Shown here: piece by piece, positions 1 through 6,020 of the stretch
How the letters are laid out: each line of letters begins with the position of its first letter
How positions within the stretch are numbered: the first letter of the stretch is position 1
Assembly: GCA_016931875.1 (NCBI GenBank)
Contig: JAFGDX010000089.1
Location: 1 to 6,588, forward strand
From: Prolixibacteraceae bacterium
GTDB taxonomy: Bacteria; Bacteroidota; Bacteroidia; Bacteroidales; Prolixibacteraceae
DNA length: 6,588 bases
Reading direction: 5' to 3'
Made by a program: the position numbers and the translations under genes
The notes under the pieces: model-generated
What the model saw: the letters and a program-made list of their open reading frames with translations, nothing else
What the model was told of the DNA's origin: nothing
Databases searched by the model: none

Positions 1-641
1 ATGGAATGGTCTTCGGCAGCAATGGGTTTTACCTGCGTGTCGGCCCAGCATACCACCTCAACGGGACGGATATTTTTCCCTATAAAACTGCGTCCGATTT
101 CAATACAGTGGCACCCCAAATCAATGATGGCTCCCCCACCCGATTTTTCCGGGTTCCAGAACCAGTCGCTGTGCGGACCGGGATGCGCCTCGCGCGAACG
201 TACCCACAACACTTTTCCAATCGCGCCGTTTTCCACCGAAGCGTGTGCTTTCATGTGTTTGGGTGTGTACACCAAATCTTCGAGATAGCCATGAAAAACT
301 CCGGTTTGTTCTACCTTTTGCAAAATTTCCCAGGCTTCCCGGGCAGTTCTTCCCAAAGGTTTTGTGCATAAAACGGCTTTGCCCGCATCGGCAGCGGCAA
401 AAATGGCTTCCTTGTGCAAATCGTTGGGCAAACCTACAACCACTACATCCACTTGCGGGTCGGAAACGGCCTCCTGTAAATTGGTGGTCCACTTTGGAAT
501 ATGGTTTTCTGCGGCAAATTTGGCTCCCCGTTCTTCCGAACGCGAATAAACAGAAACAACTTTATCGCGGCTGCGCAGCCCGTGCAGCGACATGGTATAA
601 AATGTGCCGATTAAACCGGTACCTAACATTGCTATTTTCAT
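1..641 (-). CDS. Gfo/Idh/MocA family oxidoreductase, N-terminal 213 residues (3' end outside window)
   Basis: The reverse strand encodes a protein starting [15 protein letters not shown], with the dinucleotide-binding GxGxxG as G7-T-G-L-I-G12, so an NAD(P)-binding Rossmann domain fills about residues 1-120. The usual E-K-P signature is T93-K94-P95, keeping the catalytic-site lysine but replacing the glutamate. The second domain begins around residue 125 and carries [14 protein letters not shown] (168-181), where D174 and H178 match the Asp/His pair that, with the lysine, forms the active site of inositol-dehydrogenase-like members. The family oxidises or reduces sugar and cyclitol hydroxyls, probably in the cytoplasm since no signal peptide is seen. 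Family members usually have about 330-400 residues, so a third or more is missing off the left edge; there is no stop in the visible part. The start is the ATG at 641-639, after an A-rich leader without Shine-Dalgarno. The substrate cannot be read from the sequence. The gene is divergent from the SDR at 877. Confidence 0.93.
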   Translation of the reverse strand, partial: MKIAMLGTGLIGTFYTMSLHGLRSRDKVVSVYSRSEERGAKFAAENHIPKWTTNLQEAVSDPQVDVVVVGLPNDLHKEAIFAAADAGKAVLCTKPLGRTAREAWEILQKVEQTGVFHGYLEDLVYTPKHMKAHASVENGAIGKVLWVRSREAHPGPHSDWFWNPEKSGGGAIIDLGCHCIEIGRSFIGKNIRPVEVVCWADTQVKPIAAEDHS

Positions 642-670
642 TTTCTTCGATTTTTTGATTTCGTTTAGGT

Positions 671-678
671 TAAAGGTA
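671..678 (-). promoter_or_regulatory. Candidate -7 box of the Gfo/Idh/MocA gene
   Basis: On the reverse strand TACCTTTA matches the Bacteroidota -7 consensus TAnnTTTG at five of six fixed positions, 30 bases before the start codon. No clear TTTG -33 box is present; the 687-705 palindrome occupies that region instead. Inference from motif only. Confidence 0.33.
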
Positions 679-686
679 CAAATTGC

Positions 687-705
687 ATTCTTTTCAGAAA
701 AGAAT
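687..705. promoter_or_regulatory. Perfect 19-bp palindrome, candidate operator
   Basis: ATTCTTTTC-A-GAAAAGAAT is a perfect inverted repeat with 9-base arms around A696. It lies 45-64 bases upstream of the Gfo/Idh/MocA start and directly upstream of its candidate -7 box, covering where a -33 element would sit. This geometry fits a dimeric regulator site. The arms are AT-rich and there is no loop, which makes an RNA hairpin less likely than a protein-binding site. The regulator is unknown. Confidence 0.45.
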
Positions 706-775
706 CGCTACTTTTAAAACAATGCGCTGTATTTATCTGAACTCTTTTTCCCAAGTTTATTGTTTTGCTGATTCT

Positions 776-788
776 TGTTCCGGGAACA
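776..788. promoter_or_regulatory. 13-bp palindrome TGTTCCGGGAACA
   Basis: Perfect 6-base arms, TGTTCC and GGAACA, flank a single G at 782. It sits 88 bases upstream of the SDR start at 877, in the same divergent intergenic region as the 687-705 palindrome but unrelated to it in sequence. It could be an operator for either divergent gene. A 13-base palindrome can arise by chance, so support is modest. Confidence 0.3.
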
Positions 789-876
789 CTCACCGCATTT
801 CCTTTGTTACGGGTATTGGGGAAGAGTGATTTCCGGGTTTTAACAGAAGTACAACATCATTCAAAAAAATAAAACA

Positions 877-1623
877 ATGGCACGAATATTTATTACTGGT
901 TCAGCGGATGGTTTGGGACAAATGGCAGCAAAGTGGCTGGTTACCGAAGGACACCAGGTGGTGTTGCATGCACGGAACAAAAAACGGGGTGAAGAAGCGC
1001 TGAAAAAAGTTCCCGGTGCGGAAAACGTTCTGATTGCTGATTTGTCGGACATTGAAGAAACAAAACAATTGGCTGAAAAAGCAAATGCTACGGGCCGCTT
1101 TGATGCAATTATTCACAACGCCGGCGTATACCAGGTGGCATACGATTTGATTTTTGCGGTAAACACCCTGGCGCCCTATATTCTTACTTGCCTGATTCAA
1201 AAACCCAAGCGTCTCGTTTACCTCAGCTCCGGAATGCATTTGGGCGGAAACACGGGGCTTGAAACTATTAAAACAGGCCGCGTGAGTTATTCCGATTCCA
1301 AACTGCATAATGTAATCCTGAGCATGGCCGTGGCCCGTAAATGGCCCGATGTGTACGCCAATGCCGTTGACCCGGGCTGGGTGCCCACAAAAATGGGAGG
1401 ACCCGGTGCCCCAGATAACCTTCAGAAAGGATTCGAAACACAGGCGTGGCTTGCGGTGAGCAACGACAACGAGGCAAAAGTAAGCGGCCGGTATTTTTAT
1501 CACAAAAAACAAAAACAACCGTTAGCCGGAGCGGGCGATATACCGGTTCAGGAAAAATTCCTCGAACTGTGTGAACAGATAACGGGGATTCATTTCCCCG
1601 CTGATGAACAAAAGGGAAAGTAA
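877..1623 (+). CDS. Classical short-chain dehydrogenase/reductase (SDR), 248 residues
   Basis: A cytoplasmic NAD(P)-dependent oxidoreductase with a single Rossmann domain. Visible motifs in order are the cofactor glycine motif TGSADGLG (7-14), an adenine-site aspartate in ADLSD (54-58), NAG (81-83), the helix-4 AVN (94-96), the strand-5 serine in YLSSGMH (115-121), catalytic Y138-S-D-S-K142, and DPGWVPTKMGG (165-175) after strand 6. The HAR at 31-33, with R33 after the second strand, hints at NADP(H) preference. The length is normal for a classical SDR. About 20 residues separate S118 from Y138, longer than the usual 13 or so, as in retinol-dehydrogenase-like SDRs, which the SKLHN and PGWVPTKM sequences also resemble. 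The substrate is unknown. The start ATG at 877 follows an A-rich leader with no Shine-Dalgarno. The gene is divergent from the Gfo/Idh/MocA gene and convergent with the methyltransferase gene, so it is probably monocistronic. Confidence 0.93.
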   Translation: MARIFITGSADGLGQMAAKWLVTEGHQVVLHARNKKRGEEALKKVPGAENVLIADLSDIEETKQLAEKANATGRFDAIIHNAGVYQVAYDLIFAVNTLAPYILTCLIQKPKRLVYLSSGMHLGGNTGLETIKTGRVSYSDSKLHNVILSMAVARKWPDVYANAVDPGWVPTKMGGPGAPDNLQKGFETQAWLAVSNDNEAKVSGRYFYHKKQKQPLAGAGDIPVQEKFLELCEQITGIHFPADEQKGK

Positions 1624-1658
1624 GAGGCATTGGAAATAAGCGAGCCGCCGTTATTTTA

Positions 1659-2507
1659 TCATTCCGAAATCCTTATCCAAAAAGAACCTCCGTGGCGCTC
1701 CACTCCGTGTAAGTTTTTATGTTCCCAAACAGGAGAAATAAAACCGGAAAGTTCTTTGTCTTCAGAAATAAAATAATTGGGTAAAATTGTTTGGTATTTT
1801 TTTGGATTGGCCAGCAAATACATCGCTAATCCGTACTGTTCGGAATAAAACCGATCACACATAAACTGCGGATAATCGTACGGCAAATAAATGTCGTGAA
1901 TGTGTACAATTACGCCCTTTTTCAATTTGGGCAGCAATTCAAGAAAAAAAACCATTGAATCGGAATTGGGTAAAATACGGTGAGAATTATCCACAAACAG
2001 AATGTCGTTTTCATTTAGTTCTTCCGCAATGGAAAAGTCAATATTTTCAAATGGTTCCCTGATGATTTTATCCGCCAGGTTATCAATCTCAGTCCGCGGC
2101 ATGGGGTCAATCGAAATAATTTTAGTATTCAGTTTTTGTTCGCTAATTGCTTTGTAAGCCACTTTTGTAGAATTGCCTGAACCTATTTCAATATACTTTT
2201 CAGGCTTAAATTCGGTCAGCAATGTATAAATCCCGATAATATCCAATCCTGGTAAAAATCTATTATTCCATACAGGTTTTGTTTCGTCTGTCTCTGTACC
2301 AGCGTCCCTGATTGTCCATATGTTTTCTTTGAATGACAGTGCTTTGCTGAGCAACTCCCTGTAATTGTTGCGATGTGTATTTATAATCGCGTATAATTCC
2401 TGATGAGGAGGTTTTCCGTGCCCGTATCGGGGTTTGAAATCCACTTTATAGTCAAGAAATAAATTTTGAAACCGGGGGTTCAGAAATCGGTAAATTTGTT
2501 TCAACAT
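1659..2507 (-). CDS. Class I SAM-dependent methyltransferase-like protein, 282 residues
   Basis: The core from about residue 85 to 210 is a class I methyltransferase fold. It contains motif I YIEIGSGNST (105-114) for S-adenosylmethionine, an acidic strand-2 end ISIDP (131-135) with D134 placed to bind the ribose, a strand-4 motif ILFVDNSH (169-176), and LKKGVIVHIHDIYLPYDYP (195-213) with H204-D205, typical of Methyltransf_24-type proteins. An N-terminal region of about 80 residues precedes the fold, and the C-terminus ends with GGSFWIR (273-279). There is no signal peptide or membrane helix. Related proteins often sit in polysaccharide or secondary-metabolite loci, but no sugar-biosynthesis gene adjoins it here, so the acceptor is unknown. 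Five 60-base lines I counted gave about 38% G+C, against about 52% in four lines of the SDR at 877. The ATG at 2507 is preceded by a candidate -7 box. Confidence 0.85.
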   Translation of the reverse strand: MLKQIYRFLNPRFQNLFLDYKVDFKPRYGHGKPPHQELYAIINTHRNNYRELLSKALSFKENIWTIRDAGTETDETKPVWNNRFLPGLDIIGIYTLLTEFKPEKYIEIGSGNSTKVAYKAISEQKLNTKIISIDPMPRTEIDNLADKIIREPFENIDFSIAEELNENDILFVDNSHRILPNSDSMVFFLELLPKLKKGVIVHIHDIYLPYDYPQFMCDRFYSEQYGLAMYLLANPKKYQTILPNYFISEDKELSGFISPVWEHKNLHGVERHGGSFWIRISE

Positions 2508-2550
2508 GGTGTAACATTTTATAGTTGCGGGGTGAATTTAATATAATTTT

Positions 2551-2558
2551 CAAAGGTA
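2551..2558 (-). promoter_or_regulatory. Candidate -7 box of the methyltransferase gene
   Basis: On the reverse strand TACCTTTG matches TAnnTTTG exactly, 43 bases before the start at 2507, giving a predicted leader of roughly 35-40 bases. No TTTG is seen at the -33 distance. Confidence 0.42.
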
Positions 2559-2882
2559 AAATGCGGGTGGTGTTGTGTATTGTTCAGGATGATTGGCATT
2601 CTACCGGTATTTCTTGTGTTATTGAATTTATTTTTGATGTTTGTTATTTGCAGCCGGACATTCATTCCGTATCAAATTTTTAGGGTTTGTAAAAATAGCA
2701 CAATTTCTGAAGGTGGCTAAACAGAAACAGGCCATAGGAATGTATCCATTCCCGTAGAATCTGGCATTCCGCGAAAACAACCCAAAACGAGCAAAACAAA
2801 TCGGGCGATGCTGCTGTTATTCAAAAGGAATGCAGGAAAATAACAGTTTCCACATAAAAATTAAACCGTAAAAAAACAGAGA
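2559..2882. other. Intergenic stretch with recurring GGAATG/CATTCC words; no gene seen
   Basis: I found no convincing gene or RNA in this gap between two outward-facing genes. The word GGAATG or its complement recurs. GGAATG (2737-2742) and CATTCC (2747-2752) form a 6-base-pair stem with a 4-base loop. GCATTCC (2764-2770) is mirrored by GGAATGC (2827-2833), and another CATTCC lies near 2672. These could be regulatory half-sites for the gene at 2883, or relics. No clear promoter for that gene was found; TAgggTTTG near 2682-2690 has one base too many for the consensus. Confidence 0.35.
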
Positions 2883-3485
2883 ATGAAAGCAATTGTAGTA
2901 GGAGCAACCGGCACCATTGGCCGCGAAGTAACAAAAGTATTGGAAAAAGCAGGTTATGAGGTAATTGCAGCCTCGCGCAATACTTCAGCAAAAGCAGATA
3001 TTGAAAACGAGAATTCATTGGATAAACTTTTAAAAGATGCCGGCAAAGTGGATGTAATTGTTAGCGCTGCGGGATATGCTGCTTTTGGCGAATTGAACAA
3101 GCTCTCAGGTGAAGACTTTCAGCGCTCGCTGAACAGTAAACTTATGGGACAGGTAAACCTGGCCCGAAAAGGATTGCCGAATCTAAATCCAGGAGGCACT
3201 ATTTTACTCACGGGTGGAATTTTTGGTCATAAACCCTGGCCCGGAACAGCTGCAATTGCAATGGTCAACACTGCCCTCGAAGGGTTTATCAGGGCAGCAG
3301 CCCTCGAAACTGATGAAAACAAAAAGGTACTGCTTATCCATCCTCCGTTGGTAGCAGAAACCGCAGGTGCTATGGGAATGGATACATCCGCGTATCTTCC
3401 GGCAGCAGAAGTTGCAAAATCGTATCTGGAAGCGATTAACAAGGGAGAAAGCGGGGTGCCATTTTTTATTCAGGATAAAAATTAA
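2883..3485 (+). CDS. Short SDR-fold protein (200 residues) without canonical catalytic residues
   Basis: An NAD(P)-binding Rossmann protein with a glycine motif GATGTIG (7-13), a strand-2 end ASR (30-32), an NAG-like SAAG (61-64), and a helix LEGFIRAAALE (132-142) typical of SDR helix 5. At the expected strand-5 serines the sequence is T110-G111-G112. Where Y-x-x-x-K should precede ALEGF, aligning by eye on that block gives I125-A-M-V-N129. The Ser/Tyr/Lys set is therefore absent. Some annotated 'short chain dehydrogenase' proteins of about 200 residues (PRK07578-like) are, as I recall, similar in length and in this PGxxAxxxVNxALEGF segment, so this looks like a subfamily trait rather than a damaged gene. 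It may bind NAD(P)H using other residues, or act as a non-enzymatic sensor; the substrate is unknown. The reading frame is intact. The start ATG at 2883 follows an A-rich leader. Confidence 0.88.
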   Translation: MKAIVVGATGTIGREVTKVLEKAGYEVIAASRNTSAKADIENENSLDKLLKDAGKVDVIVSAAGYAAFGELNKLSGEDFQRSLNSKLMGQVNLARKGLPNLNPGGTILLTGGIFGHKPWPGTAAIAMVNTALEGFIRAAALETDENKKVLLIHPPLVAETAGAMGMDTSAYLPAAEVAKSYLEAINKGESGVPFFIQDKN

Positions 3486-3495
3486 ATTGAATCAG

Positions 3496-3529
3496 GAACA
3501 TAACAAATGTTCTCAAAACACGAACATTT
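3496..3529 (+). terminator. Two overlapping hairpins after the 200-residue SDR gene
   Basis: Eleven bases after the stop codon, GAACAT (3496-3501) can pair with ATGTTC (3507-3512). Alternatively AAATGTTC (3505-3512) can pair with GAACATTT (3522-3529) as an 8-base-pair stem with a 9-base loop. The two stems compete for the middle segment. The downstream stem is followed by AGTTTAAAC, only a weak U-tract, so it is at best a weak intrinsic terminator or an mRNA 3'-end stabiliser. Confidence 0.4.
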
Positions 3530-3636
3530 AGTTTAAACAATAAGCAGAAGTCCTACAAATCCCCCCTGTTGCACAGATAAACTTTCAGCAGAAAAAACGG
3601 AATCAGCCAACTTCTGTTTCGGTGCCATCTAAAGTT

Positions 3637-3646
3637 TGGCATGCCA
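3637..3646. repeat. 10-bp palindrome TGGCATGCCA
   Basis: A perfect self-complementary 10-mer, 22 bases upstream of the candidate -7 box of the DUF1080 gene; a further TGCCA lies at 3623-3627. The position just upstream of a promoter would suit a regulator, but the site is short. Confidence 0.25.
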
Positions 3647-3667
3647 GACAATTTTGCATTTTTTATG

Positions 3668-3675
3668 TAGATTTG
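3668..3675 (+). promoter_or_regulatory. Candidate -7 box of the DUF1080 gene
   Basis: TAGATTTG matches TAnnTTTG exactly and would give a leader of about 55 bases before the ATG at 3736. There is no TTTG at the -33 distance, so the assignment rests on the -7 element alone. Confidence 0.42.
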
Positions 3676-3706
3676 TCCTTATGATTTTGAAATCTGGCTA
3701 CATACA

Positions 3707-3721
3707 AAAATGAATCATTTT
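3707..3721. repeat. 15-bp inverted repeat in the DUF1080 gene leader
   Basis: AAAATGA and TCATTTT are perfect complements around a single A at 3714, ending 14 bases before the start codon. If transcription starts near 3681 this is in the 5' leader. It contains an in-frame-independent ATG at 3710. It could be an operator; the one-base spacer makes a stable RNA hairpin unlikely. Confidence 0.3.
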
Positions 3722-3735
3722 AATTCCATTTTATT

Positions 3736-4725
3736 ATGAAAAAATTAAAAAACAATTTGTTGCTGTTGGTTTTAGCGCTGGCTCTTTATTTTCCTGCAAT
3801 GGCCCAATCTTCACAGAACGGCTCGGAGGTAATTGGCCGCTGGGACCTAACCATTGTTATAGAAGGTGATGATTTGGAGGACCTGGGTCTTTTCAGGCAT
3901 GGCCTGATGGATACCGACGGATTTCCGGGTTGGCTCGAAGTAAAACTGTCGGGGTTTTCTACCCTTGTGGGGTATTATGTGGGCTATGAAGGAAGCGCCC
4001 GGCCCATTTCCGAAATCCATTATTCTGCTGAAACCGGAAAATACCATTTTACCATTCCGCCGCAATGGATGGATATTGAAGACCTTGATTTTGAATTTAG
4101 CCTGGAAAACGATAAGCTGAGCGGCTTTATGATGCTCGACGGCCACAAACTGCAGTGGACCGGTGTGCGTGCCCCTTCGCTCACCCGCGAAAAACCGCCG
4201 GTTTGGGGAAACCCTAAAAACATGCTGGACGATGATATGTCAAGATGGGTTATTCCGGCAAACAACCAGTTTCGCATGTTGGACGGTGTTCTGGTAAACA
4301 CAAAATCAGGAGGAAACCTGGTTACCAAAGAAAAATTTGAGGATTTTAAACTCAGCATTGAATTCCGTTATCCTGAAGGAAGCAACAGCGGAATTTATCT
4401 GCGCGGACGCTACGAGGTTCAGATTGAAGACAGCCCGGCAGAGAAAACCAGCCCCGTTAGCATTGGCGGAGTTTACGGTTTTATTGAGCCCGCTGTAAAT
4501 GCCGCAAAAAAACCCGGTGAATGGCAAAGCTACGAAATTACATTGGTGGGACGGCATGTTACCATTGTGCACAACGGTATTGAAGTGATTTCAAACCGGC
4601 CCATTCCGGGAATTACCGGCGGCTCGCTCGACAGCAAAGAGGGCACACCGGGACCCATTATGATTCAGGGCGACCACGGACCTGTGGAATTCCGGAAATT
4701 TCTCATCACTCCCGCAGTAAACTGA
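3736..4725 (+). CDS. Secreted DUF1080 (3-keto-disaccharide hydrolase family) protein, 329 residues
   Basis: The N-terminus has a Sec signal peptide: K2-K3 and K5, a hydrophobic stretch at about 8-20, and an AMA|Q cleavage site at 23/24, so the mature protein is periplasmic or exported. Residues about 30-148 form a first all-beta-looking region (WDLTI, FSLENDKLSGFMML, DGHKLQWTGVRAP). Residues about 158-327 are the DUF1080 domain, with the signature NSGIYLRGRYEVQI (217-230), GGVYGF (244-249), GEWQSYEI (261-268), and the closing GPIMIQGDHGPVEFRKFLI (306-324). DUF1080 is a concanavalin-like beta-sandwich. Characterised Bacteroides members cleave 3-keto-glycosides made by Gfo/Idh/MocA oxidoreductases, one of which lies at 1-641. 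The polymer or glycoside used here is not evident. Both ends are intact. The gene stands alone, with its own candidate promoter and a downstream hairpin. Confidence 0.92.
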   Translation: MKKLKNNLLLLVLALALYFPAMAQSSQNGSEVIGRWDLTIVIEGDDLEDLGLFRHGLMDTDGFPGWLEVKLSGFSTLVGYYVGYEGSARPISEIHYSAETGKYHFTIPPQWMDIEDLDFEFSLENDKLSGFMMLDGHKLQWTGVRAPSLTREKPPVWGNPKNMLDDDMSRWVIPANNQFRMLDGVLVNTKSGGNLVTKEKFEDFKLSIEFRYPEGSNSGIYLRGRYEVQIEDSPAEKTSPVSIGGVYGFIEPAVNAAKKPGEWQSYEITLVGRHVTIVHNGIEVISNRPIPGITGGSLDSKEGTPGPIMIQGDHGPVEFRKFLITPAVN

Positions 4726-4746
4726 TTTTTATTCTTTTTGAAACAC

Positions 4747-4784
4747 AACATGGGGACGTTCAAAAAAAAGAGCTTCCCCATGTT
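4747..4784. terminator. Strong hairpin with A8 loop after the DUF1080 gene
   Basis: AACATGGGGA (4747-4756) pairs perfectly with TCCCCATGTT (4775-4784). After one C/T mismatch, GTTC (4758-4761) pairs with GAGC (4770-4773) with one wobble, leaving a loop of eight A (4762-4769). It begins 22 bases after the stop codon, which suits a transcript 3' end. The base is followed by AAAAAATAAAA rather than a U-tract, and the reverse strand lacks a T-run directly after the stem too, so it is not a textbook intrinsic terminator in either direction. Confidence 0.5.
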
Positions 4785-4877
4785 AAAAAATAAAATGCAC
4801 CGGTACCTGTAGATTTTTACGGAACTGCTGTCGCACTTGCGAAAATTCCCTCATCAACATCTCTCAGTTTTACATTC

Positions 4878-4937
4878 TTTTATTTAAACACAGGGTAGAA
4901 AGTGGGTACACCCTTCAGAGAATTTTTTATTTAAACA
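4878..4937. repeat. Pair of 13-bp direct repeats upstream of apbE
   Basis: TTTTATTTAAACA occurs at 4878-4890 and again at 4925-4937, 47 bases start to start, 79-138 bases before the apbE start. Being AT-rich, the match may be accidental, but two identical sites upstream of a promoter could be regulator half-sites. Nothing else gene-like is seen between the DUF1080 hairpin and apbE. Confidence 0.3.
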
Positions 4938-4985
4938 GCCTCACTCTTTACCCCAAAATAATCACGGCAAACAGATTCATTTTCT

Positions 4986-4993
4986 TAATTTTG
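4986..4993 (+). promoter_or_regulatory. Candidate -7 box of apbE
   Basis: TAATTTTG is an exact match to TAnnTTTG, 22 bases before the apbE ATG, implying a short leader of about 15 bases. No -33 TTTG is seen at the normal spacing. Confidence 0.5.
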
Positions 4994-5015
4994 TCCCCGA
5001 TTTAAATCCATAAAA

Positions 5016-6020
5016 ATGAATGCAAAAATATTCATCTCTGTAGTCTTCCTGGTTTTGGCTTTCAGCGCCTGCAAACAACTCCCCTCAAAATACATTTACA
5101 ACGAAGGGTTTGTTTATGGCACCATATATCATTTTGTTTATGAAAGCCCGCAGGGAAAAGATTTACAGGAGGAGATTCAAAAAAAGCTAAACGAATACAA
5201 TTCCATATTTTCCACTTACGATAAAACATCGGTAATATCAAAAATAAACAACAATGAAAATGTAAAACTCCCCCCGGAGTTTGTTACCTGTTTTCTAAAG
5301 GCAATGGAAGTTTCGGAAATAACCGGTGGTGCTTTTGACATTACCGCCGGCCCCCTGGTTAATGCCTGGGGATTTGGCCCGGAAGACAAACAAAAAATGA
5401 CACAGGAGAAAGTGGACAGTTTGCTCAAAATTACGGGTTACCGGAAAATTAAACTCGAAAGCGGGAAAATAATTAAACAAAACCCACACATGAAACTCGA
5501 CATGAGCGCCATTGCCAAAGGTTACACCTGCGATTTAATTGGTGAGTTTCTGGCTGCAAAAGGATGTAAAAATTATATGATTGATATTGGTGGCGAGATT
5601 GTAACCAAAGGGGTGAATGAAAAAGGAAAAATCTGGGCCATTGGTATTAGCCGGCCTGACGAAAATGCCTTTTTTGCATCGAACGATTACGAAGCCGTAG
5701 TTGAACTGCCAGGCCATGCAATGGCAACTTCAGGTAATTACCGGAATTTTTATGTGGAAGACGGGAAAAAATATGCGCATACCATCGATCCCCAAACAGG
5801 CTACCCCGTACAGCACAGCATTTTAAGCTCAACAGTGCTGTCCGAGAATTGTATGACAGCCGATGCCTATGCCACCGCTTTTATGGTTTTGGATCTGGAA
5901 AAAGGAATTGAAATTGCCCGCCGAATCCCTGAAATTGAAGTGTATTTTATTTATGCCGGAGAACAGGGGGAAAACCTGATTTATATGTCAGAAAATTTTG
6001 AACAGTATCTCCGGAAATAA
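5016..6020 (+). CDS. apbE: FAD:protein FMN transferase, ApbE lipoprotein, 334 residues
   Basis: ApbE uses FAD to attach FMN covalently to a Ser/Thr in exported or membrane flavoproteins such as NqrB/NqrC and RnfG/RnfD. The N-terminus is a lipoprotein signal (hydrophobic 6-15, lipobox F16-S-A-C19), so the mature enzyme is anchored at a membrane through C19. Family motifs are all present: GGAFDITAGPLVNAWGFG (104-121), LDMSAIAKGYTCDLI (161-175), the FAD-site IDIGGE (189-194), ATSGNYRNF (237-245), HTIDPQTGYP (255-264), and the metal-binding TADAYATAFM (281-290) with D283. The length is normal and no key residue is missing. In Bacteroidota apbE often accompanies Na+-NQR or RNF genes; none is in the window, so its client is unknown. 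The start is fixed by the signal peptide, with a short A-rich leader. It is convergent with the small membrane gene at 6044-6283, stop codons 23 bases apart. Confidence 0.96.
   Translation: MNAKIFISVVFLVLAFSACKQLPSKYIYNEGFVYGTIYHFVYESPQGKDLQEEIQKKLNEYNSIFSTYDKTSVISKINNNENVKLPPEFVTCFLKAMEVSEITGGAFDITAGPLVNAWGFGPEDKQKMTQEKVDSLLKITGYRKIKLESGKIIKQNPHMKLDMSAIAKGYTCDLIGEFLAAKGCKNYMIDIGGEIVTKGVNEKGKIWAIGISRPDENAFFASNDYEAVVELPGHAMATSGNYRNFYVEDGKKYAHTIDPQTGYPVQHSILSSTVLSENCMTADAYATAFMVLDLEKGIEIARRIPEIEVYFIYAGEQGENLIYMSENFEQYLRK

Noticed and set aside
1..658. Forward-strand open frames across the oxidoreductase gene
   Set aside because: The reverse strand gives a continuous Gfo/Idh/MocA sequence with all expected motifs; the forward translations are low-complexity and motif-free.
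901..1518. Long open frame on the reverse strand opposite the SDR at 877
   Set aside because: It lies fully inside a gene with clear SDR motifs, and its translation shows no family signature; it is a by-product of the SDR's codon composition.
1624..1658. Possible terminator between the convergent SDR and methyltransferase genes (AAATAA with TTATTT)
   Set aside because: The stem is six A/T pairs with an 11-base loop, too weak to call, although some terminator is expected here.
3531..3538. Palindrome GTTTAAAC
   Set aside because: An 8-base AT-rich palindrome is expected by chance at this length and has no supporting context.
3846..4572. Reverse-strand frames inside the DUF1080 gene
   Set aside because: They are antisense to an intact signal-peptide and DUF1080 coding sequence and carry no domain signature.
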